64,000 nt of DNA. Source: Hymenobacter sp. BT188 (lineage in GTDB: Bacteria; Bacteroidota; Bacteroidia; Cytophagales; Hymenobacteraceae). Under the pieces are notes generated by a model, which worked only from the letters and a program-made list of their open reading frames with translations, had not been told where the DNA came from and did not search any database. Each line of letters opens with the position of its first letter. The stretch's first letter is position 1. Shown here piece by piece: positions 1 through 9,803 of this stretch. The stretch lies in the NCBI RefSeq assembly GCF_014333585.1, contig NZ_JACSCW010000002.1, forward strand, positions 682,001 through 746,000. The letters run 5' to 3'. The position numbers and the translations under genes were made by a program.

Positions 1-1
1 T

Positions 2-286
2 GTGGATGTGCAGGATGCCGGCGGCAACAATGCCCTCATGGGCGTCTGCTTCAAAGGCCACGCCGAGGTTGCCAGCCTGCTGATAGCGCACGGTGCCGAT
101 CTGAACCTACAGAACGGTAATGGCGGCACGGCGCTTATGTTCGCCACGTTGTTTGGGCGCAATAAGCTGGTAAAACTCATGCTTGACGCCGGCGCCGATA
201 CAACTATTCGCGATATCCGGGGACTTACCGCGCTGGATCTGGCGGTGCAGCAAGGAAATGAGGAAGCTTTGCAATTGCTGCAATAA
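2..286 (+). CDS. Ankyrin-repeat protein, C-terminal fragment
   Basis: The 3' end of a gene that begins left of the window. The visible 94 residues hold about three ankyrin repeats, recognisable by the TALMFATLFGR and TALDLAVQQGN helices and by G-A-D turns (HGADLN, AGADTT). Ankyrin repeats mediate protein-protein contacts; nothing here points to a partner. The start is not visible: the first codons in the window are already inside a repeat. It stops with TAA about 100 bp before the doxX-like gene. The family call is firm; the function is unknown. Confidence 0.85.
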   Translation: MDVQDAGGNNALMGVCFKGHAEVASLLIAHGADLNLQNGNGGTALMFATLFGRNKLVKLMLDAGADTTIRDIRGLTALDLAVQQGNEEALQLLQ

Positions 287-383
287 CTGTTGAGCCACTT
301 TACTGCCCATTTGCCGTATAACCCGAAATTGCTTCTGAAACACTCGTTCTGAAGCAAATAACGAGGATATACATACTCTGCTG

Positions 384-791
384 ATGGACAATTTTGCCAG
401 ATTTGCCCCCCATATCTATGCGTTGCTTCGCATTGTGGTAGGTTTGCTTTTCGCGATGCATGGTAGCCAGAAGCTACTAGGATTTCCCGGTGACAAACCG
501 CCCGTGGAAATTGCTTCGCTCATGGGCCTTGCCGGAATAATAGAGCTAGTCGGCGGCCTTCTGATTGCTTTCGGCTTCCTGACGCGCATTGCGGCGTTTA
601 TAGCCAGCGGCACAATGGCTGTGGCTTATTTTATGGCTCACGCGCCGCAAGGAGCCATTCCACTTCTAAATCAGGGAGAGTTGGCGGTTGTGTACTGCTT
701 TGTGTTTCTGTATATCGCCGCTCAAGGCTCCGGACCTTGGAGTGTTGATAATTTGATTCGAAAGGATCGGCGTGATGTGTTGCCGCGCTAG
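384..791 (+). CDS. DoxX family membrane protein
   Basis: A 135-residue protein with four predicted hydrophobic segments (about residues 10-27, 47-67, 70-88 and 100-115). The N-terminal HGSQKLLGFPG stretch and the E-L-x-G-G-x-L-I-A-F-G motif in the second membrane segment are typical of DoxX/SURF4-like proteins. Members are small inner-membrane proteins, some tied to redox or thiosulfate metabolism, but most have no known role. The length is normal for the family. It is followed by a long perfect hairpin at 828-878. Confidence 0.85.
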   Translation: MDNFARFAPHIYALLRIVVGLLFAMHGSQKLLGFPGDKPPVEIASLMGLAGIIELVGGLLIAFGFLTRIAAFIASGTMAVAYFMAHAPQGAIPLLNQGELAVVYCFVFLYIAAQGSGPWSVDNLIRKDRRDVLPR

Positions 792-827
792 AGCTAGACT
801 AGACGGAATTAGCATCAATTAGTACGA

Positions 828-878
828 GAAAGAGGGGAGACTTACCTAATGAATTATTAGGTAAGTCTCCCCTCTTTC
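828..878. terminator. Perfect 23-bp hairpin between convergent genes
   Basis: Arms 828-850 and 856-878 are perfectly complementary around a 5-nt loop (GAATT). It lies between the doxX-like gene (plus) and the methyltransferase (minus). The stem base is GAAAGAGGGG paired with CCCCTCTTTC, so both strands end in a short pyrimidine-rich run. It probably works as a bidirectional terminator, although no long U-tract follows. Confidence 0.7.
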
Positions 879-926
879 CTGTGTAACTTCTTATTGGACA
901 GCCGTTAGCTTCGGCTGATAAGCGAG

Positions 927-1736
927 CTAAGCTGGCTTTGTTAGCAAATAGTAGGCATAACGCCGCCCAAGCTTTACTTCCTGCTCAATTTCCAAGGTTA
1001 CGAGTTGAGGTACGAAGCCACAGCTAATAGCGTTTTCCCAAAACTCCTCGATACGATATGTTACCATGTGAGGCAGATTTTGCGCATAACCCCAGCGGTG
1101 TGGCTGACTTATAGGAGTGTTGTCCGCGTACCGAATCTGAATGAATGCCTGACCGCCTGGTTTTAACAGTTTGTACGCAATGTCTAGTACACGGGTACCG
1201 TATGCCTTAGTAGGAAAAATCTCAAAGACGTAGGTTGAGAAAAATAGATCGATAGGCTCTTTAATGACGCTCAGAACCGTCTCAGGAGTCCCCGCTTCAA
1301 ATTGTACAGGAACAAAGTTGTGGTAGCCTTCCTGTACTAATTGCTTTTGACACTCTTTCACGCTGGCAGAAGTGATATCAGTCCCGTAATAGCATCTTGA
1401 TCCAGGAGCAAAATGCACAGCGTTAGCACCCCCGCCACAACCCCAGTCAACAATGCTGGCTGGTTGGTTATCAAGCGTGGCTACGCCGGCTAAGCGACGG
1501 TACATCTCATAGTTATGACGTCCCATTTTGAGCCAACGCTCATCGTCATTGGTGAATATCCCTTTGCCACGCCAGTGAGCATTGCCAGGTATATACTCAC
1601 GATCAATGCCCTCCCAGTAGTGCTGAGAATCGGCTATTAGCTTATCTTCTGAATCATACAGATGTAAGTTCTCCCGTACGACACGCTCACTAGAGCGATA
1701 AATCCGGGCTAAAGTATTGCGTAGCTGAGCTTTCAT
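927..1736 (-). CDS. Class I SAM-dependent methyltransferase, copy A
   Basis: About 269 residues from the ATG at 1736. That start is preferred over an in-frame upstream one because the paralogue at 2485-3294 begins at the equivalent MKxQLRN. Motif I for S-adenosylmethionine binding is VDWGCGGGAN at about residues 96-105. It is followed by a YGTDIT acidic segment and later by LLKPGGQAFIQIRY, a post-motif typical of Rossmann methyltransferases. The first 90 residues, rich in His, Trp and Arg, are specific to this pair. The substrate cannot be predicted. It is the more distal copy of a tandem duplication that also carried part of the mutase gene. Confidence 0.8.
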   Translation of the reverse strand: MKAQLRNTLARIYRSSERVVRENLHLYDSEDKLIADSQHYWEGIDREYIPGNAHWRGKGIFTNDDERWLKMGRHNYEMYRRLAGVATLDNQPASIVDWGCGGGANAVHFAPGSRCYYGTDITSASVKECQKQLVQEGYHNFVPVQFEAGTPETVLSVIKEPIDLFFSTYVFEIFPTKAYGTRVLDIAYKLLKPGGQAFIQIRYADNTPISQPHRWGYAQNLPHMVTYRIEEFWENAISCGFVPQLVTLEIEQEVKLGRRYAYYLLTKPA

Positions 1737-2091
1737 CAAGTTAATCGTAAGAAGTAAAGCAAATTGGTTTTGGTGCAATTTATACTTTAATGTCGTTTTA
1801 ATCCTATTAGTAGCCTTGGTTTATATTTAGATAAACCAAACTAAACAGAAAACAGATGGGGAAAGCTCGTTAGTTGTGCTTTATAAGTAAGCCATAGAGC
1901 TTTGCTGTAGAATCTTTATCCCTATACTCCTTACTCACTTGCCTACTCTACAAGGTTAAACTTAGTTATAGGCAGTCACATTGTTTAGCGTATATCTACT
2001 GAAAAGACAATACATGTTTTACGCATATTCTATGCTAGAAGTGCAATTACGGAGAAATCCATAATTAGATCTTATAAAGCACAAATTTTTA
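1737..2091. other. Intergenic region, duplicated copy of 3295-3632
   Basis: No gene seen. AT-rich. Read on the minus strand it can be aligned patchily with the region upstream of the second methyltransferase. Shared blocks include an ACTGAAAA-type stretch near 1998 and 3542, AGAATCTT near 1907 and 3471, and an ACAGAAAA stretch near 1845 and 3402. It is therefore part of the same duplicated unit. Confidence 0.65.
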
Positions 2092-2470
2092 CTAATCAAT
2101 CAGATTTTGCAATATTTCCTGAGCTGCAACCAGTGGCCTGATGGCGGCCGTATAATGCCTCAAACACATCTGAAATTTCTCCAAGCGTCGCCCGTACGCA
2201 GGCCGCTTGTACGGCCCGCCAGCGGGTTGGCTGCGCCACTACAAGCCGCTTCTGTTAGCGCTTCTTGTTCATCGTTAGCGTCGCGTTCGGCCTTGATAAT
2301 TACTAGCCGGACGAGTTGGGCCTCCCGAATAGCAGCGTTGTCAATGTCGAGCGTATCAATTTTTTGCTCTTCGCTGGAACGGTATTTAGCTGGCTTAAAG
2401 GCGGACTTATTTAAATCGATGTTAGGTAAACCCGCCTTCTTTTTGTACAGTTCTTGCCAGTACAGCAGGT
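2092..2470 (-). pseudogene. Decayed copy of the methylmalonyl-CoA mutase large-subunit gene
   Basis: Minus-strand translation gives KYRSSEEQKIDTLDIDNAA and the following sequence, matching the intact mutase ([19 protein letters not shown]) through about 50 codons. A frameshift near 2215 moves the match to another frame ([20 protein letters not shown]). The alignment then jumps straight to the last dozen codons ([12 protein letters not shown], stop at 2094-2092). Against the intact gene, the segment equivalent to about 3681-4130 is missing, roughly 450 bp, which removes most of the cobalamin-binding domain. The 5' part (2405-2470) no longer matches clearly. The forward-strand open frame over this region is only its antisense shadow. 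Confidence 0.85.
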
Positions 2471-2484
2471 TGTTGGAAGGCTAG

Positions 2485-3294
2485 TTAAACCGGCTTGGTT
2501 AGCAAATAGTAAGCGTAGCGTTTGCCCATCCTTACTTCCTGCTCAAGTTCCAAAGTAACCAGCTGGGGCTCGAAGCCGCAGCTAATAGCTTTTTCCCAAA
2601 ACTCCTCAATACGATATGTTACCATGTGAGGCATATTCTGGGCGTAACCCCAGCGGTGCGGCTTGCTGATGGGAGTATGGTCAGCATAGCGAATCTCAAT
2701 AAACGCTTGTCCGCCCGGCTTGAGCAATTTAAAAGCAATATCTAACACCCGGCTACCATACGTCTTAGTAGGAAAAACACAAAAGACGTAGACGCAGAGA
2801 AAGAGATCAATAGGTTCCGTAATGACGCTAAGCACTGTCTCGGGGGTGGCAACTTTAAACGGTACTGGAACAAAGTTGTGGTACCCCTCCTGAGCCAATT
2901 GCTTTTGGCATTCCTTAACGGTGGCCTCTGTAACATCAGCGCCATAATACCGACTTGAGCCGGGAGCAAAATGCATGGCATTTGCCCCCCCGCCACAGCC
3001 CCAGTCGACAATGCGGGCTGGTTGGTCATCAAGCGTAGCTACGCCGGCCAGGCGACGATACGTATTGTAGTTATGACGGCCCATTTTGAGCCACCGTTCA
3101 TCGTCGTTAACAAATATGCCTGTGCCACGCCAGTGGGCCTTGCCTGGGATGAAGTCACGATGAAAGGAATCCCAGTAATGCTGGGAGTCAGCTACTAGCT
3201 TAGTATCTGAATCGAACAGATGTAAGTTCTCTCGCACTACATACTCACTAGAGCGATAAACCCGCGCTAACATGTTTCGTAACTGAGTTTTCAT
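2485..3294 (-). CDS. Class I SAM-dependent methyltransferase, copy B
   Basis: About 269 residues from the ATG at 3294 (MKTQLRNMLARVYRSSE), highly similar to the copy at 927-1736 over its whole length. It has the same SAM-binding motif VDWGCGGGAN, a YYGADVT segment and LLKPGGQAFIEIRY. It lies 338 bp downstream of the mutase large-subunit gene on the same strand. Since the remnant mutase lies upstream of copy A in the same order, this arrangement is the likely ancestral one. Substrate unknown. Both copies look intact, so both may be expressed. Confidence 0.82.
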   Translation of the reverse strand: MKTQLRNMLARVYRSSEYVVRENLHLFDSDTKLVADSQHYWDSFHRDFIPGKAHWRGTGIFVNDDERWLKMGRHNYNTYRRLAGVATLDDQPARIVDWGCGGGANAMHFAPGSSRYYGADVTEATVKECQKQLAQEGYHNFVPVPFKVATPETVLSVITEPIDLFLCVYVFCVFPTKTYGSRVLDIAFKLLKPGGQAFIEIRYADHTPISKPHRWGYAQNMPHMVTYRIEEFWEKAISCGFEPQLVTLELEQEVRMGKRYAYYLLTKPV

Positions 3295-3632
3295 ATAGCT
3301 TAGATACAAGAAGTGAAACCTAAGATTCTACATCTGATGTGGTATTTAAAGATGTATTTGTCTTATATAAATTCTGTTTTTAATTGGATAAGCCAAATTG
3401 CACAGAAAATAAAGAAAGACAAGCTCAACAGTTGTACTTTTTAAGTACACCACGCAGCATTCGCTAAAGAATCTTAAGCTTATTTTACTTCACATATTTG
3501 TCAGCTATACTATGAGTACTTGAAGTGCTTTAAGACATAACTACTGAAAATTAGTGTGTATTATACGTATTTCATGTCTGAGTAAAATATTCACTCGAAA
3601 ATATGTGGTTGATAATATAGGGATAAATACTT
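3295..3632. other. Intergenic region between mutase gene and methyltransferase
   Basis: No gene or RNA recognised. AT-rich. It is patchily homologous to 1737-2091. The retained blocks suggest that it holds the methyltransferase promoter, but no clean TAnnTTTG element with a matching upstream box could be fixed. Confidence 0.5.
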
Positions 3633-5759
<2,127 letters not shown>

Positions 5760-5853
5760 GGACGGAGGATAGATTGGGTGGCCTGGGGTATTTAGTAGAG
5801 GAAGATTACTCGGGGAAGAGTTGCTTCAGCAAGCTGTTTTACGAGGAGTAACC

Positions 5854-7650
5854 CTACGTTTTTCCCTGCAATCGGGCGAGGATGTCGTCGGTTTTGTAGC
5901 TGTTGACGCTAAGCTCTTGAAAGCCGTGACGCTGAATGGCAGCCTGCATCGTTGCCACGTCGCTGGAGAGAAGAGTAGGTAGGTGAATCGATAGGTCAGC
6001 AGTGTCAGGAGCGGATACTTCACGGGCCAAAGCGTGGTATTGCTCCACGGTAGCGTACATCAAAGTCACTGTTTCGGGCGTTGAAAACAGCACCGACAGC
6101 GTATCCTCCGAAGTCTCGGGTAGAGGTAATGAGGCCCGCTCTTCCTGGGGAAGCGTTTTAAGGAAGGACTCCAGAATGGCGCGGTTCGCATCCTGACCCA
6201 GTAATACCACTGCGGCTCGCTGATTCTGCTGTAACTGCCGCCGAAAATGCATAGCTGTCACTAGGCGCAATACTTCCGTCGGATACGTGGCGCGGGTGGT
6301 ATCGAAGCTGCGGCTGCGCAGAAGCTTTTTTGGATCGAACTCAAACTCTTCCTCGGCTTGCGTAAAGCGGTTGCTACCTACTATTACCTGCTCACCGGTA
6401 GCAATACGGTGAAACTGCTGGCGGCTGACCGTGCGCAACTCTTCCAGTATACTGCCCCAAGCCTTAGATAAGCCGCCTTTAGCTTCTGTGGCTTGGAAAA
6501 GTGCCCATGCCTCGCGGGCTAGGGTGTCCGTGAGCGTTTCGAGGTAGTAGGAGCCAGCGGCGGGATCAGTGACGCGGCCCAACTGAGATTCTTCCCGCAG
6601 AATAATGGATAAGTTGCGCGCCAACCGCTCAGAGAATTCGCCCGGTTCGCGGTACAAGCTGTCGAATGGAGCCACAGTAAGCGAGGTAGCGCCGCCTAAT
6701 ACAGCCGCCATCGCCTCTGTTGTGAAGCGCAATAGGTTGGTATGCGGATCAAGGGTCGTTTGTAGCCACGAGGACGTGCTGGTGTGAATGCGCAGCATAC
6801 CTGCTAGGCTGGGGGGCAAATTGAACGCATGAAGCAGTGTAGCCCACAACCGCCGCACAGCTCTCAGCTTTGCGATTTCCAGGAAGTAGCTGGTACCGAT
6901 GGCCAAGTGAAGCTGCATGGCCGCCGCGACGTCGGCCACGCTCAGGTCGGCGTTTGGCAGTGCCTCCAGATAAGTCGCTGCCACATTCAACGCATAGCCA
7001 ATTTGCTGCGTATTGGTGCCGCCCCGATTACCAAAAAAGCTGGCATCAATTGTCAGCGCCTTGAACTTAGGCAGGTCCTGTGTCAACTGTAGCGCGGTTC
7101 GCAACTCGGGCAAGTGGCTAACAAACTCTGGATTATGGTAGTGAGTGAGAGGATCAGTCAGCAAAAAGCCCCCCAGCTCCTTGCTAGCCGCTAGCAGCCG
7201 ACGTAGCAGACCGGTCGGGTGGTGCGGTACCGAATACCCAATGAATGTCGTGTCGAGCGGTAGGAAGCTGTGCAGGTAGTCGACGTCGAATTCGCTGGCA
7301 TCGTCAGAGAAAATAAAATGCACACCGTCGGCTCCGCGGTCTAAGCTTATTCGCGCTTGGTCTACGGCCTCATGACCGCTATTCAGGGGCGCCACACGTA
7401 CCACTGGCACGTTCCGCCAGGAGCGGTCGGCGGCTGTCTCTGGTAGGAGGGGAGATGGCAAATCGCCTAGCGTTTCCAGAGCCTCGCGATGATAGAAAGG
7501 CTGTATGTCAAACCCTTCACTTGAGTGCCACAGCAGGGCAGCAGGGTCAGCGCCCTTCAGGTCACGACGGATCCGCTCCTGCCAGGCCTCCGTGCTGACG
7601 GGTTGAAACTCGGGAAAGGAAACGGGTGCCGGGCGCGGGGTATCGGCCAT
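5854..7650 (-). CDS. mutA: Methylmalonyl-CoA mutase, small (beta) subunit
   Basis: 598 residues, homologous to the barrel part of the large subunit (RDLKGADPAALLWHSSEGF near the N-terminus, TDPAAGSYYLETLTDTLA near residue 370). The C-terminal region ends in a degenerate Rossmann-like part (VVLLGQDANRAI) with no D-x-H-x-x-G motif, so it cannot bind cobalamin. This is normal for the beta subunit of the heterodimeric enzyme, which is structural. It is the first gene of the minus-strand unit mutA-mutB-(methyltransferase). A TATCTTTA element at 7695-7702 is a plausible promoter for it. Confidence 0.95.
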   Translation of the reverse strand: MADTPRPAPVSFPEFQPVSTEAWQERIRRDLKGADPAALLWHSSEGFDIQPFYHREALETLGDLPSPLLPETAADRSWRNVPVVRVAPLNSGHEAVDQARISLDRGADGVHFIFSDDASEFDVDYLHSFLPLDTTFIGYSVPHHPTGLLRRLLAASKELGGFLLTDPLTHYHNPEFVSHLPELRTALQLTQDLPKFKALTIDASFFGNRGGTNTQQIGYALNVAATYLEALPNADLSVADVAAAMQLHLAIGTSYFLEIAKLRAVRRLWATLLHAFNLPPSLAGMLRIHTSTSSWLQTTLDPHTNLLRFTTEAMAAVLGGATSLTVAPFDSLYREPGEFSERLARNLSIILREESQLGRVTDPAAGSYYLETLTDTLAREAWALFQATEAKGGLSKAWGSILEELRTVSRQQFHRIATGEQVIVGSNRFTQAEEEFEFDPKKLLRSRSFDTTRATYPTEVLRLVTAMHFRRQLQQNQRAAVVLLGQDANRAILESFLKTLPQEERASLPLPETSEDTLSVLFSTPETVTLMYATVEQYHALAREVSAPDTADLSIHLPTLLSSDVATMQAAIQRHGFQELSVNSYKTDDILARLQGKT

Positions 7651-7694
7651 ATGGGGGTGGTAAAAAGCCTATGATTCCGGTAAGGAATGCGGGT

Positions 7695-7702
7695 TAAAGA
7701 TA
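7695..7702 (-). promoter_or_regulatory. Probable -7 element of the mutase operon
   Basis: Minus strand TATCTTTA, one base off the Bacteroidota TAnnTTTG consensus, about 45 bp upstream of the mutA start. No clear -33 TTTG was found at the expected distance. No cobalamin riboswitch was recognised between it and the gene. Confidence 0.4.
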
Positions 7703-7855
7703 CCGGATTGGGGTAATACTGGCGAATTGGGCAAGTTGTTTGTACGGCGCCGCCTAGCATCTAGCTTTATCAGTTCATGCAATTGACAGTCTTTGTGGCT
7801 TAGGTAAAAGTGGTTCCTTATAGCAAGGAAGATGATTTAAGGACTTCTACAAGAG

Positions 7856-7875
7856 CTTTGGGCAAAAGCCCAAAG
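7856..7875. promoter_or_regulatory. Perfect 8-bp palindrome at the -33 region of the nucleotidase gene
   Basis: CTTTGGGC-AAAA-GCCCAAAG, a perfect inverted repeat with a 4-nt centre. Its left arm contains a TTTG box and it lies 8 bp upstream of the TATCTTTG element at 7884-7891. The position fits an operator for the following operon. Confidence 0.45.
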
Positions 7876-7883
7876 ACCAGCCT

Positions 7884-7891
7884 TATCTTTG
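7884..7891 (+). promoter_or_regulatory. -7 promoter element TATCTTTG
   Basis: Exact match to TAnnTTTG, the -7 element of the Bacteroidota primary sigma factor. A TTTG box is at 7857-7860 (spacing somewhat long). It predicts a transcript starting near 7898 and so supports the downstream ATG at 7922 as the real start of the nucleotidase gene. Confidence 0.6.
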
Positions 7892-7921
7892 CAATCCGTC
7901 TCTTCGCCTTTTGCTGTTTCT

Positions 7922-8683
7922 ATGCATTTTCTCCGCTTCCGTGTCGTCAGCCTCGGTCTGTTTCTTGCCGTTGTTGCAACGCCAGCCTGTCAGCGTGCGG
8001 CTTACGTAGCTAAGCCTACACTGGCCCCTACCACAGCCCAGCCCGTAGGCCAAACATTGCCCCCCGATCCTAAAATCGCGGCCATCATTGAGCCTTACCA
8101 GCAGAAGGTAACGCAGCAAATGACGGAAGTAATAGGTACCGCCCCGGTAGCTATTTCTAAAAATCCCGGCGAGTCACCATTAGCTAACTTTGTGGCCGAC
8201 CTTGTGCGGCAGCGAGCCACCGTCGCCACAGGCAAAAGCATTGATGTGAGCGTCATGCCAAACGGCGGCCTGCGAGCTAACTTACCTGCCGGCAAAATCA
8301 CGCTGGGGGCCATTTTTGAGCTAATGCCCTTCGAAAATGAAGTGGTAGTGCTAGATGCGCCCGGCCCCGTGATGCAACAGCTATTCGACTATTCAGCTCG
8401 CATCAAGATGGCACTGTCTGGTGCTACCTATGCGGTGGGTGCCGATGGAAAACCAATGAACATAATGATTGGTGGCCGGCCCTTCAATCCGGTCCAGACT
8501 TATACTGTTGCTCTTTCCGATTATACGGCTGGCGGCGGCGATAATATGGTATTCTTCAAAACCCTCAAGCCTACGGGCACTGGCGTATTGCTGCGCAATG
8601 CCATTGCTGACCACATTCGTCAGCTTACCAAAGAAGGAAAGCCCGTGGAGGCCAAAGTAGAGGGTCGGGTAAAGGTCCTATAG
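7922..8683 (+). CDS. 5'-nucleotidase C-terminal domain lipoprotein
   Basis: 253 residues from ATG 7922. An earlier in-frame TTG would lie upstream of the predicted transcript start. The N-terminus is a signal peptide ending at a probable acylated Cys (VVATPAC). The rest is the substrate-binding C-terminal domain of 5'-nucleotidases: NPGESPLANFVADLVR, MPNGGLRANLPAGKITLGAIFELMPFEN in pieces, and DYTAGGGDN. That domain is usually the second half of a two-domain enzyme. Here it is encoded separately, upstream of the metallophosphatase half at 8743-9663, so the two products probably act together in the cell envelope. Confidence 0.88.
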   Translation: MHFLRFRVVSLGLFLAVVATPACQRAAYVAKPTLAPTTAQPVGQTLPPDPKIAAIIEPYQQKVTQQMTEVIGTAPVAISKNPGESPLANFVADLVRQRATVATGKSIDVSVMPNGGLRANLPAGKITLGAIFELMPFENEVVVLDAPGPVMQQLFDYSARIKMALSGATYAVGADGKPMNIMIGGRPFNPVQTYTVALSDYTAGGGDNMVFFKTLKPTGTGVLLRNAIADHIRQLTKEGKPVEAKVEGRVKVL

Positions 8684-8742
8684 CTAGGCACCATCTCTAT
8701 TCCGTATTCGTTTGCCCAGCAACTTCTTAGTACATCATAAGC

Positions 8743-9663
8743 ATGAACCGTCGCGACTTCCTTAAAAATTCGACCCTTGGCGCCGCTAGCTTAAGCCTGC
8801 TGGGTATGCCAGCACTGGCTGCCGATACCAAGAGCTCGCGCCTCACTATTCTGCACACCAACGACATGCACTCGCGGATTGATCCGTTTCCGGAAGGTAG
8901 CGGGCAATTTGCAGGCATGGGTGGTATGGCGCGGCGGGCTACACTTATCCAACAAATCCGGGCGCAGGAGCCCAACGTGTTGCTGCTCGACTCGGGCGAC
9001 GTATTTCAGGGTACACCCTATTTCAACTTCTTCGAAGGGGAGCTGGAGTTTAAGCTGATGTCGCAGATGGGCTATGATGCTGGCACGCTCGGTAACCATG
9101 ATTTTGACAACGGCTTGGAGGGCTTGGTCAAGCAGCTGCCTAACGCGAATTTCCCCTTCCTGATAGCCAACTACGATTTCTCACAAACACCGCTGGCTGG
9201 TCGTTTTCAGCCCTATAAAGTCTTCACGAAAGCCGGACACCGGGTTGGGGTCTTTGGGTTGGGCATCGAAATGGCTGGGTTGGTAGCCGATAAAAACTTT
9301 GGCAAAACTGTTTATCTCGATCCGATTGCAATAGCTCGTACTACCGTGGCTCGTTTGCGCGACACTGAGCGTTGTGATTTGGTTATTTGCCTGTCGCACT
9401 TAGGGTATCAGTATAAAAATGAAAAAGTTGATGATCATAAATTAGCTGCGCAGGTAGCTGGCATCGACTTGATTTTGGGCGGCCACACCCACACCTTCCT
9501 TGATGCACCAGTGCCGATTGATGGCCCTAACGGCCACCGGACGCTGATTAACCAAGTCGGCTGGTCTGGAATTAACCTCGGCCGTATAGACTACGAGTTC
9601 GAGCGTAAGTCGCGGCGGCCCGTGGTGGCGTCTGCTTCGGTAGTACCCGTGCGAACTGCCTGA
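8743..9663 (+). CDS. Tat-exported metallophosphatase (5'-nucleotidase N-terminal domain)
   Basis: 306 residues. It begins MNRRDFLKNS, a twin-arginine signal, so it is exported folded. Metal-binding motifs of the calcineurin-like phosphoesterase fold are present in order: LHTNDMHS, DSGDVFQGTPY, GNHDFDNG, SHLGYQ and GGHTHTF. It lacks the C-terminal nucleotidase domain, which is supplied by the gene 59 bp upstream. The pair is probably an operon and probably dephosphorylates nucleotides or sugar phosphates outside the inner membrane (inference from the family). Confidence 0.92.
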   Translation: MNRRDFLKNSTLGAASLSLLGMPALAADTKSSRLTILHTNDMHSRIDPFPEGSGQFAGMGGMARRATLIQQIRAQEPNVLLLDSGDVFQGTPYFNFFEGELEFKLMSQMGYDAGTLGNHDFDNGLEGLVKQLPNANFPFLIANYDFSQTPLAGRFQPYKVFTKAGHRVGVFGLGIEMAGLVADKNFGKTVYLDPIAIARTTVARLRDTERCDLVICLSHLGYQYKNEKVDDHKLAAQVAGIDLILGGHTHTFLDAPVPIDGPNGHRTLINQVGWSGINLGRIDYEFERKSRRPVVASASVVPVRTA

Positions 9664-9700
9664 CAAAAGCAAGGAGTCAAGCGTTTTTTTGTGTCCTGAC

Positions 9701-9709
9701 TTTTCCACA
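9701..9709 (+). promoter_or_regulatory. Single DnaA-box-like sequence
   Basis: TTTTCCACA fits the relaxed DnaA box TTWTNCACA and lies about 95 bp upstream of dnaA. It could serve dnaA autoregulation. No cluster of boxes was seen, so it is not enough to call an origin. Confidence 0.35.
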
Positions 9710-9731
9710 TTTTTGTCTCCCCCTAAAAAAT

Positions 9732-9749
9732 CGGGGCCCGGTTGCCCCG
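9732..9749. terminator. Short GC hairpin downstream of the metallophosphatase gene
   Basis: CGGGGC (9732-9737) pairs with GCCCCG (9744-9749) around a 6-nt loop, preceded by six A. There is no U-run after it on the plus strand, so it is weak as a terminator there. Confidence 0.35.
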
Positions 9750-9803
9750 TGCTCTGACCCTTGTTTTCTACCCTGCACCCGTTGCTTTTGCCCTCTATTG
9801 TTG

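Noticed and set aside
2107..2484. Forward-strand open reading frame of 125 codons
   Set aside because: It is the antisense of the decayed mutase copy; it has Ser/Ala-rich shadow composition and no homology of its own.
7651..7921. Cobalamin riboswitch upstream of mutA
   Set aside because: No B12-box-like conserved sequence or expected multi-stem arrangement was seen.
9664..9803. Origin of replication upstream of dnaA
   Set aside because: Only one relaxed DnaA box (9701-9709) was seen and no AT-rich unwinding repeat set; too little to call oriC.
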